Below, piece by piece: positions 48,901 to 60,900 of a stretch of 64,000 nucleotides of DNA. The stretch covers positions 11,843,738-11,907,737 of the forward strand of contig NC_085862.1 in the NCBI RefSeq assembly GCF_034702125.1. Direction: 5' to 3'. Each line of letters starts with the position of its first letter. Positions within the stretch are counted from its first letter, which is position 1. The notes beneath the pieces are model-generated. The model was given only the letters and a program-made list of their open reading frames with translations, was not told the origin of the DNA and made no database searches. The position numbers and the translations under genes are program-made. The stretch is from Engraulis encrasicolus (Eukaryota; Chordata; Actinopteri; Clupeiformes; Engraulidae).

Positions 48901-51900
48901 ATTGTTTTCTTCAGATGTTCTTCATTGTAAATTAGTGTTTTTTTTTTTTTTTAATCCTACCTGATTTGTTCTAATGCTGTCCAAATGTCCTGTCGGGCAA
49001 ATTGTTTCTGTTCTCCCCTGCGTGAAGGAGCTTTTGGCAGATGTTGGCAGAAAGCGTAGAGATATCCCCATCCCCCAGAGGCTGGCTCGAATCGCACTGC
49101 ATTCATTTGCCTGGACTTTGTGTGTCGGAAGCACTGTGGCCTGTGGAGTAGGCGTCTACTACTTCTCAGAGTTCATGCACACGGTTGGTAATGTTTAAAC
49201 TACACTACATTATAGTACAGCATGTGCAATATGTTGTTGGTTATGCTAATATGCTGTCTTTCATGTTTCAAACATGATAAGCAGAAATGAAAATTATATA
49301 TCCTCTTGTTTTGGCAGGACCTTGAGACTCGAGCTCAAAACAGAAATTCTGCGTCTGAAAGCCCTTTAGTGAAGGAGGCTAGCTTGCTTGCACTACCTGC
49401 GGTGGTATCAAGCATCAATCTTTTTCTTCCAGGGTTCTTCAATATAGTGGCCTCATTGGAGAAATATGACTCACCCAGTGTCCGCAACTATGTGGCCATT
49501 TCTAGGTGAAGTATTCATATTTTAATATAAAACAAAGAAAAGAGATCATAACACTTTAACCTCTTAATATATCACTTTAAAAATAAGTTAATAACTTCAA
49601 GATAGCTTGGGGACTTTTCATTTGCCTTTGGTCGTATTTACCTACTTTTTATAATGTTTTTTACTTTCATATTTTTTCTTCTTCTCTGCTTTCTTTTCTC
49701 TCTATCACATTGAATGACAATATGTATGATGATAATGTGCTGTAATAAAACTATTGCTCCGGCTATGTTTTCAATGCCCAGTTTCTAGCCCGGGAAGGTT
49801 CAGGTGTATGAAGACTTCTTCTCTTTTTTTTTCTCATAGGAATCTGATGCTGAAAGTCACTGTACTTGGTGTTTTGTGCTACCACTGGTTAGGCCGAATT
49901 GCGGCTCAACCCCAACGCCTTCACCTAGAGGTGAGCTTTGGTTTTTGATCACCCATAAGATGTTTGATGGGATTCAGGTCTGAACTCTGGCTGGGCCATT
50001 CCAAAACCTCAATTTTTGTTCTGGTGAGGGAGGCCCATTTGTTTGTTGATTAAGGCCGGTGATTATGCTTGCTCCGATCCTTAAATTATGCACGCCATTT
50101 TGTGCAACGGACTGCACATACCAGCTTTAGAAGCACAAGACCAATACGCACAATACAGTCAGTATCATCCAGGGGGCAGAGGGAGGTCCGGAAACTGGAA
50201 ACACAGACTGTAAGGAAAACAAAACAAAAAACATGGACGATATTATGCAGAATGCACACGCCTGCGCTGCGTGCATTATCTACCGCAAACAAGATTGCAT
50301 TCGCAAAACGCATTCATGCCCGAAACGGCCTTACCGTGCAATCACACTGCCAGCATTGAACGCGTGGAAAGCAGCGGAAGTAAATTACTTGTATGGAAGA
50401 GCAAGCAGCAGAAACGTTAAAAGCTGCAAAAGTGTTTCTAGAGCCGAGGGCGTCAAAAGCATTAAAGTAGATGTTGAACTTCATCTAAAAATACTAGTGC
50501 AGAGCCCGTTTGGCCTATTTGCCCGTGTTGTGTTTTGTAGCTTAGGCCTATGTACAAAAAGAACTGGGATATGTTTGGAGCTTCCCTGCGCTGTCCTAAT
50601 GTGTTCCTGAAAAGACATGAAGACATGTTGCATAATTATAATTTCTTCATGCAACCTATAATTTTCTACCATTTAGAAAGATGGATAGACACAAAAATCA
50701 CGGTTCGGTACGGACCTCGGTTGTTGAGGTCACGGTTCGGTACGTTTTCGGTACAGTATATGGTAAAAAAAATCTAAACCATTTTCTTCCTCAGTGCGTG
50801 GTTTATTGCACCACAACTTGTCAAAATAGCCAATAGAATAAATACATTCAAACTGCTGCACTTTATTAATAAGCTAAATTATTTTTTAAACACTAGCCCT
50901 ATTTACTGTGGATTTTAATTTATTCTTAGTTTAATTTTTTACATTTTAATGAATAAACAGTAGGTTAAACAAAACCTTTCAAAATGTTTAAAATGATTAA
51001 TGTTATGTAGGGAAGTTAACAGAAGTAGAACTCATAGCAAAGGTTTTCATTAGATCAAACGCGTACTGTCGCTTTAAGAAAGGCAGACTGCAAACTCGGT
51101 TTCCGTAGCCACTCTAGACTCCACTTAAGTTTCTCTCAGAGCTTATGGAAAACAAACGTCTTCTCTCTCTACTCCGGCAGACATGTGGACCTTTTTATGT
51201 CACTAGTTGCTACATGTGTGTTTTGAAACTGTTAAGACGAAGATTAAAACTGAACTATCAATTCAAGACTTTGATGAAATGTCCGACCCAAAGTAGCAGT
51301 TTTCACTGCAATGCCCGTGTATTATCAATAAATCCATTTGACAATGTAAGTAATAGCACATTCAAAAGTTCTCACAAAGCACAGTCCTCTATTTCCCGCA
51401 CAAGACTTTGCTGTGCACCCTGCTTATATTGCTGTGTAGTCGCTGGACAGTGGGAAATTTACCCCATTGGACATGGCTCTTCTGTGTTGTTCACGGTGTT
51501 GTTGCTCTTCTGTGTTATTGACAGTGTTGGGAGACCTTTGTGGGGCAGGATCTCTATCGATTCCTTGTCATGGATTTCATCTTCACACTACTTGATACAT
51601 TCTTTGGGGAGTTTTTATGGAGGTGAGGCTTTTCCCTTTTCATGAAGTCGGTATACCCAGAGCATATGCGCTGTTCGACTATCTGAATTCAGATTGAGGA
51701 AATACTGTAAATGTGTTTTCATGCCCCAAGAAGTCGTCCAGGTGCTTCCAAGTAAAATGGCATCGATCCAGTAGATAGAATAGATAGAAAAAAAAACCTG
51801 AATCAGAGCTACATTTTAAAGACGTATCTTCTGAATATGTGGTAGTCTCCCCTGACGTGGACAATTTGTCTAAGTAGAAAAAGTGGTTACAAAATGCTAA

Positions 51901-54900
51901 ATCACACATACTATCCATAAGCACTCATGTTATGTATATATTCCATAGGTTGTTCTCTCAGAAACTGCTGAAGAGGAAGAGAAAACCTGTGTTTGATATT
52001 GCACGCAATGTCCTGGAGTTGATCTATGGCCAGACGCTTACATGGTAACCCATTTCATATAATTTCATAATAATACATTTTAATCTAATTTTAAGTAACT
52101 GACAGTATCATCTAATATAATTTATGAATTGTTATAATATGATTTCATTTTAATAACAATGTCCCTCACTTGAATATCGCCAGAGCGGTCATATGATTGT
52201 TTTTGTTTCTGCAGGATGGGTGTATTGTTTACCCCCTTGCTGCCAGCCGTGCAAATTCTAAAACTCGTCTTCCTTTTCTACCTGAAGAAGGTAAGTCACT
52301 ACTAAGTCTTAGTTTTAAAATTAAGTCTGATATTGTGAACACACATGTTGTTGATGCCCCATGTTCGTAGCCTGGTCCTGACCATCCCATTTCATTTCAT
52401 ATTTATTATTTCGTATTCGATTATTGGCTGTTTTCTTTGGGGGGTGGGGGCGTTGCGATCAAAATTCTACTGCTCCAGGCACTCCACAGAGAAGCGCGAC
52501 CAGACTAGCAGGCATTCGAAAGATGCTGTTACTGTCATATGCTCAGATTGTCACTTCGACAGTGTTCTACACTGTCCACTTTCAAATCTCAGCTGAAGAC
52601 ACACCTTTTCACTTTTGCCTTTCAATTTCACTGACAGGCACTTCCACTTCATTTTAATTATCAGTTTATTTTCTATTTTACATATTTTATCTATTTTTTC
52701 TCCCTCATTTTTATTTTATTTTCAATTTGCATTCTACTTCTTTTTGTTATTTTAAAACATTTATTTTTATTGTACTTTTATTTTTATTTTATTTTTGCAT
52801 TTTGATTACTCTCATTACTCTCCTATTGTTAATTCACTGAATCTTTGTTATATTTTCCCTACTGTATTTTTATTTATTTTATTTTTTTTATTGTAAAGTG
52901 TCCTTGGGTATTTTGAAAGGGGCTCAAAATAAAATTCATTATTATTATTATTAGTTGATTCATGGAACTCGATAGACTTGGAGTGTCAAATTTGTTGGTC
53001 TGTTAGCGTCGTCTTTGACTGAAACAAGTTGCAAGAATCCACATACCGTAGTTTCAAAACTCTGTGTGATCGGCTGCACATTTAGTGTTGTCAGTGGATT
53101 ACTTGTGCATGTGTGTATGTTGACTTGGTACGAAAGTTGCTCTGTAAACTAGTGCGAGGGACTGCAGAGAGTGGTGCGTGCAACACAGGGCATATGCCAA
53201 AGTATTAATCTGTGTTTTAATCTCAATTTTACAGACAAGTCTGATGATGAACTGTCAGGTGCCAAGAAGACCATGGCGAGCAACTCAGATGACCACCATT
53301 TTCATCACTCTTCTGTGTTTCCCCTCATTTCTTGGAGCGGCCGTTTGTGTCACATGCACGTTCTGGTCGTAAGTGATATCTTTTTTCATGTTAACAGCTT
53401 TAATGGACATTTAGCCCATTAATGCCCAAGCCATTTTTGGGAAAAGGCACTGTCAGCCTATAAAACAGGGTCTCCGCGGATCCTTAAAAAGTCTTACTTT
53501 TAATATTTGTTTTTTAAGGTCTTATAAAGCATTATATTTCGCCAATTTTTGGAAGTGTGGTATTATATTTACGTGGGAGGTCTTATATTTCATCTGGGTA
53601 GCTTGAGTGTAAGAAAAAAGGTCTATTTTTTGACGCTATAAACCTTATTTAACCGGCATACGTCCCTTATCAAGATGCGGAAAAGTAGAGGAAACAGATC
53701 TGTGTTTGTGGCGCAGCGCAGCCCGCTGGCCACACAGCGGGGGGCAGCCGCAGACCTGTGGGCGCAGCGTCTAGCCTACTCGTATGTTCTAGTAGAAACA
53801 GTAGAAAAAGTGGTCGAAAAAATATGAACGTGAATCGAGATGGGTAGATAGATGCACGTTCAGTGTAACGTGGCTTGAGGACAAGAAATAAAACGGTTAG
53901 CTGCTATCCAAACAAAGCAACGTCGGAATATGAAGCTTGATGTTAACTGTGTCGGGAGGACGCATAGCCTAATCAGTCGTTGACTGTAAGTTTTAAATAT
54001 TGTCTATCGTAAGCATGTTAGCCATGCCCTCGCGTTTGGGTAGAAGCGTTTGCTAAATGTAAAGGGTTCATTTCATAAAGTCCATTATGACCGTATTCGA
54101 AAATAATTGTTCCTTCATACAATAGCCTACACTTTCAAAATCGCCTCTAGATACGTGACAGGCTATTTGATGCCTCTGTCAAATGCAAAATGATTTTGTT
54201 AACATGATGGCAGCATGAGGAAGTGAGCGCGAGGCAATACGAAATCGGATGAGTAACAGAATATGTACGAAGCCAATGATCTGGCGAGGTGCGTAATGTC
54301 CAAATCGGTAACCAGATGGGCAACGGTAAACGCGCTAAATGCTTGTTATGGACATGCTGGAAATCGCTTCCAAGTTGTGCGCTGTTTCTTGCGCCCATCT
54401 AGAGAACAACAAACTACAGACAGGCTAAGCTCAAAGTAGAACGCTTGCTTCTGCTACCCGTCTCTGATAAAGCGAGCTGGAGGAGGAGGAACGGCACTCA
54501 GAGTAGTCATACATTTAACCCTTTTGACACCAGGTGTCCTCTCTCCTAATAGCAAAGTGCATTCAACTATTTATCCATCAGAAATGATGAATTGTTGAGC
54601 CATTTTTAATTTCTACATTTAAAGGCATTTGATGAACATTCATCTGATTTTTCCATAGGCCGTCAAAACATGCGTGGGACCCTCAATTAAATGCCAGTTG
54701 TCAGTTAACTGACCATATGCATGCATGGTGTCTGTAGGCCTACAGATCAGTTACACCTTGCTACTGCTTACACTGTGTTTACCCTAGGCTACACTATAAA
54801 AGCACAGTAGTCATATAATATTGTTTATTATATATAATTATGTACTAGGCCTACATTTCATTATAGCAATGCAAACTAATAACATTAGCAATATTGCAAT

Positions 54901-57900
54901 GCCTCACCCCGAGCGATGGTCTTATATTTTATCATCAGAGGTCTTATATTTGTCTTAAAAAGTCTTATATTTGGTGATCCAAAATGTGCAGAAACCCTAT
55001 AAAACCCCAAATATCTCAGCCTCTCAAACACACAACTTTTAAATACAATTTATTTCATGTTTTTAAGACCCCCATCCTGCTTTAGTACATGTTCTTTCAG
55101 CTCTAACATAGAAACACTTTACATAAAACAATCTCAAAATTCAAGAGCCTAAAGCTGCATCACTGTTGCGCTATCCAGCATCCGGCATCAATAGGTTACG
55201 TATGCCATCTCTCCTTGCTCTTTATGTTAGTTATTAGGAAAGCATCCTTCTACAAGGGAAGTAAGTACTCTTGTAATTCTTGTAATTGAGCAAATGCTAT
55301 GGTATTTTTCAAGCAGTATCTTTGTTCTATGCTGATCCAAAGTCAATAATTAAGTAAAATAATCAATTAAATATTATTGTGTATAGGGCTGAGTACCGAT
55401 CAGAAATTTTCGGTTTCGGTTCTGGTTCCAGAACCTTCGTTTTGATGCCGGTTCCTGACGGTTCTATTTTCGGTTCCTATTTTATGAACACTCGGGATGA
55501 CGAACATTTTAAAAATCATAACCGACCACCGAGCCTCCCTCATTATCCGGATGAAGTAGGGCTGCACAATTAATCGAAAAATAATCAAAATCGTGATAAA
55601 ATAGTGAAATCGAACTCGTGATTTTAATCGTGATTTAATCGTGGCAATGCCTTACCTTGCCTTATTCCTCTTCGCTCCGAGTGGAGCATAGGGCTTCTAC
55701 TAACTGCCTCCAGACAACACGATCTTGGCTTTTCCTCTTGGCTTCATTCCAGGTGATGTTTATTTTCTGGAGTTCATCTCTGGTGGTTCTTCGCCATGAG
55801 TCTTTGGGCCTTCCTCTGCGTCTTGTACCTTGAGGGTTCCAGTCGAGCGCATGTCTTGTGGTGTTTGACTCTGGCTTTCTTAGGGTGTGTCCAATCCATT
55901 TCCATTTCCTTCTTTTGATGGTTACTTCCAGTTCTTCATGTTCAGTACGTCTCCAGAGCTCGTTGTTGGTTATTTTGTTTGGCCACCAGATGCCACATAG
56001 ATGTCTTAGCTTCTTGTTGATGAATGGTTGTAGTTTAGCCAATATACCCTTGTTTATTTTCCATGTTTCGCAGCCATACAAAAGAACGGTTTTGACGCTG
56101 GAATTAAAAATCCTTAGCTTGGTCTTTAAAGAAATGGCTCTACTTCTCCAAACTTTGCTTAGGGTGGAAAACATTTGTTGCGCGCTTCTCTTTCGGGCCA
56201 TCACATCTTCCTCTGTTCCTCCAGATTCTGTAACTATACTACCAAGGTAGCGGAACTGGTCTACTCTCTCAATGGTCTCTTCTCCACATTTGAGTTCGTT
56301 GGTATTTGCAGGGGTCTTAACTCTCATTTCCTTTGTTTTGTCCACATTTATATTGAGGCCTACTCTCTCTGCGTTTCTCTTCAAGGTGTCTACTTTCTGT
56401 CTCATATGCATTATTTTGTGGCTTAGCAAGCACAGGTCGTCTGCAAATTCTATGTCCTCTAACTGTCTGGTTAGTGTCCACTGGATTCCTGTCTTCTCTC
56501 TTCCATAAGATTCACGTGTTACCCAGTCCAGCAGGACGAGAAACAGTAGGGGGCTTATCAGGCAGCCTTGTTTTACTCCAGTTTTTATTTCAAAGCCTTG
56601 TGTTGTTGTTCCATCATGTATGACACTGGCTTGAAAACCATCATACATCACTTTGATCATCCTGACCATTTTGCCTGGCACGCCATAATGTCTCAGGAGA
56701 TGCCAGAGTGTGGCCTGGTCCACTGAATCAAAGGCTTTTTCAAAGTCCACAAATGTCATGTAGAGTCCTGAATTCCACTCAAGAGACTGTTCAATTATTA
56801 TTCTAAGTGTTGCTATTTGGTCACAGCATGATCTTTCAGCTCGAAAGCCGGCTTGCTCGTCTCTTAACTTAAGGTCTAGTTTTGGTTTCAATCTTTCAAG
56901 TATTACTCTTGTCATGACTTTGTTTGCGATAACTAGTAGCATAATTCCTCTCCAGTTCTTGCAGTGGCTGAGGTCTCCTTTTTTTGGGAGTTTTGCTAGC
57001 AGTCCTTTGTTCCACTCTTTGGGAATTGTTTCGGTGTCCCAAATTTTAAGCAGAAGGGAGTGGAGAGCATTTACTGTCACTTCTCCTCCAGCTTTCAGCG
57101 CTTCAGGTGGTATGTTGTCTGCTCCAGCAGCTTTTCCATTTTTGAGCTTCCTCAACGCATCACGAATTTCTTTCTTTGTGATGGGTCCTGTCGTTATGTC
57201 AAGGTCTGTTGCTGCTGGTAATAGCTCTGGGGTGTCTTCAGGAAAGGGTCTGTTGAGAATTTCTTGAAAATGTTCTCTCCATCTATTTAGCTGTTCCTCT
57301 GGTTTGCTTATGAGTTTGCCATCTTTGTCTCTAAGGGGCTTCTTCTTTTGGAGGTTTTTCTTTCCACTCATGCATCTTGTTATGTCATATAGTTTGCCCA
57401 GGTCTCTTCTTGCAGCTGCTGCTTCAAGCTCACTTGCCATTTCCTCCATTTGGTCTCTCTTGTCCTTCCTGCAGCTCTTCTTGATCTCTCTGTCCTTCTT
57501 GTTGTACTTTTCCATTTCCAGCAGTTTCTGTTGTCTTGTTCTGGCTGTGCTGATTTTGTTTTTTATTGATCGTCTTTCTTCCACCAGACTCCATGTGTGG
57601 TCTGACATCCATGGTCTCCTCCCCGTTCCTGGTTTTCCCAGGATTTCGTCGCATGTTGACAGGAACATGTCTTTGATGTTTGTCCATTCCTTTTCCACAT
57701 CTTCCTCTCCTTCAGTGTCTGATCCGTTGTACAGGACATCATATTTGTTTGCCAGTACAAGTTGGAACTGCTTCATTGTGTCTTTGTTTCTCAGCCTGTC
57801 AGTGTTGTATTTGATTCTATCTTTCTTAGGTTTTTGCTGTACTGCTAGTTTGATTTTCACCTTTGAAAGTACCAGATGATGGTCTGATCCTATATCCGCA

Positions 57901-60900
57901 CTCCTCATGGCTCTAGTGTCTTGAAGGTTCCTTTTCCATCTCCTACTGATCATGATGTGGTCTATCTGGTTCTCCGTTTTACCATCTGGGGATCTCCATG
58001 TTGTTTTATGTATGTTTCTGTGTGGGAAGAGAGTTCCTCCGATGACAAGTCCATTTGTTGCACAGAAATCTACAAGCATTTCTCCATTTTCGTTTTGCTC
58101 TCCAATTCCTTCGTTTCCCATCACGTTGCTGTTTGTTGACTTTCCCCCCACTTTGGCATTGAGGTCACCCATTATCATGATGATGTCTCTTCTGCTGGCG
58201 TTGTTCACAGCTTGTTGTAGTGCATCATAGAAATCTTCTTTAGCTTCCGGGTTGGCCTGTTCAGTTATTGCATAGACTTGGATGATAGTGAGGTTTTGGC
58301 ACCTTGAATGGAATCTGGCAACTAGTATCCGTTCAGATACAGGTTCCCATTCCATTAAACATCTAAAAGCTTTATTTGAAAGAATGAGGCCAACCCCCTT
58401 TTCATGAGTGGCATCTTCTTCTAGGTTTCCTGAGAATAGTATGGTTTCTCCATTTTGTGTTTTTACTTCTCCTGATCCGTTCCATCTTATTTCACTCACT
58501 CCAAGGATGTCAAGCTTCAGTCGGTCCATTTCTCTCGTGAAATCGTGGCAATAGTGACCTACTTTTGAGAGCGTCCTTGAAGCCAGAACATACTGACAGG
58601 CTGGTGTTTCTGGCCAGAAATCTGTCCACTTAAGTTTCATGCTATTGCCTTTACATAATTATTACAATTCATTTTATTTTGCTCATCCCGTATGTAATTC
58701 ATTCTTGGTTATATTTCATCTTGTTATAATTTTCAAAAAAATCTGCAAAAATCAATAATCGTGATTAATAATCGTGATTATGATTTTGACCAAAATAATC
58801 GTGATTATGATTTTGACCAAAATAATCGTGATTATGATTTTTTCCATAATCGTGCAGCCCTAGGATGAAGTCTCCATGAAGTTCAAAAGTTGTTTAAAAT
58901 CCAGAACTATGATCTACAATCTAAACCCAACCCTATCCATTTCGTGCTGCACGTGTTTGTCTCCAGTGAAAGATGTTCCCAGTGATGGGAAGCTACATGA
59001 GAAATCAGAATACTGTGCAGTCTGAATCTCTGCCTCACAGAACTGGTAGCTAGAACAAGAGTCAGTAGGCCTAATAGATGTGACGTGAAATATTCTTTGT
59101 TTCATTCTCCTCAAATATCTGTTCTATCCCATTCGCTCCCCTTCACGGCACCGGAGAGACCCGGCAAGAAAACAAGTCAGCTGCATTGCAATATCAATTC
59201 GCCCTGCTACAATATAATTGTGAAACAGCTGTAACTTCACATGGCTTTGTCCATTTACACGTATGACAACAGTCGTATAGGCATAATTATTGCTAGCAAG
59301 ACGAAATCCCCACTAAAAAAATCAGTAGTTCGCTAGGTTAAAAGCGTTGGTCCATAATCCCCACGGTTGTCAGACCCTGACGAGCCTGCCACACCCCCCA
59401 CGAGCGCAGCGCCGTATGGGGCTCTGCAACAGCTAGAGGGTCTTGCTTATCAAACTACCTGCCAGTACAATTTATGCCAGATATCACCAACAATTCAAGT
59501 TCCTTAAAAATCTAAGCTCTCATTCTGGAGCTCTGGACCTAGGCGTGGCTGTGCCTTCTCTTTGCATTGCAGCGTCAGTTCATACAAACAATGTTCATGG
59601 TAAACACACACAGTAGTGAGCAATGTTCCCTCTAATTTTTTCTGTGCATGGGCAAATGCACTATATCACTGAGCAGAGCCAATGACCTCAGTGAGCGGGT
59701 CGACGAGCCCAATTTTAGGGGTAATATTTATGCTTAATAATATGTTGATTATATTGTCATTGAATATAATAATTAATAATAATAATTATTAATAATAATT
59801 GTAAATATTACAAAATCAGTAAGTTATGTTTCTAATTGTCATCTTGATTAGGCTATCAGGCCTACTTCACTTACTCCTCATCAACCCACCACCATCAATA
59901 TACTGTAGGCCTACATTTGTAAGATGTTGGAAATAAAGTAGCCTATCTTTAGGCCTACAACAGCCCAAGTAGCCCAGAATGCTGAATTTATGTTTAAAAG
60001 GATGAAAATTTTAATTTGGATTTAAATGTTTTAGGCCTATGTAACGAATTTAAAAGACTACAATATTGTGCTTAAATTGGGTCTAGGCTACACGGAGTAA
60101 AATTATGCACTGTCACTTTAAGAGCTCGTGGAAAATTCTCACCCTTTCATTTCAGACTTTAGGAGGCAAACATTTTCCTTACCGGACTATCTCTGACTGA
60201 CCTTCTGGCTAACTGGGTTTTCATGGACTTTCTTATCAGTAGTAGTTAGTTTAGGCATATGAATTAGTTCATATGTTTTCAAGACATTTCCATTGCAAGT
60301 ATAACGCCTACATCAACACAGCCTCGCGAGCCATCCTACGTACTTCCGCCAAAGGATTGGCTCCACTACTGTAGTCTGGCCGTGCTTCTCTGTGGAGTGC
60401 CTGGAGCAGTAGAATTTTGATCGCAACGCCCCCCCAGAAAACAGCCAATAATCGAATACGCCCCCCACGTGGGGGCAAAAGGAGGAGGACGCTCGTGACA
60501 ATGACGTACACATCTGCGCCAGAGCCATTGGTCTGCACTATGTTGTTGTTGAGTAACTGCCAGCGATTGGGTGAGAGGTGTCCAATAATTTCAAACCATA
60601 ACTGAGTGCAAACTTCCTGCTTCCTACAATCGCTTCAGAGCAAACAAATGCCAGACCATAAATACGAAATTAAATGGTAGTATTATGGGATGGTCAGGAC
60701 CAGGCTAGCAAGGAGCAGCTCTTTGACAGAAAGCACGCGCGTCCAATGATGCCAATAGGGCGAGATCAAAGCTAGGTTGACAGGCATCCATTTAAATCGC
60801 TAACTTTCTTGTCACTTGCCTACTTTCCTAGCACTCTGAAACCTATCAAAGGACGTCAAAATATGACAGAACAATGGATATCTAAACACCACGCTATTCT

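Noticed and set aside
55662..58640. Host gene of the craniofacial development protein 2 type
   Set aside because: The endonuclease and reverse-transcriptase motifs and nesting inside a MITE show it is a retrotransposon ORF.
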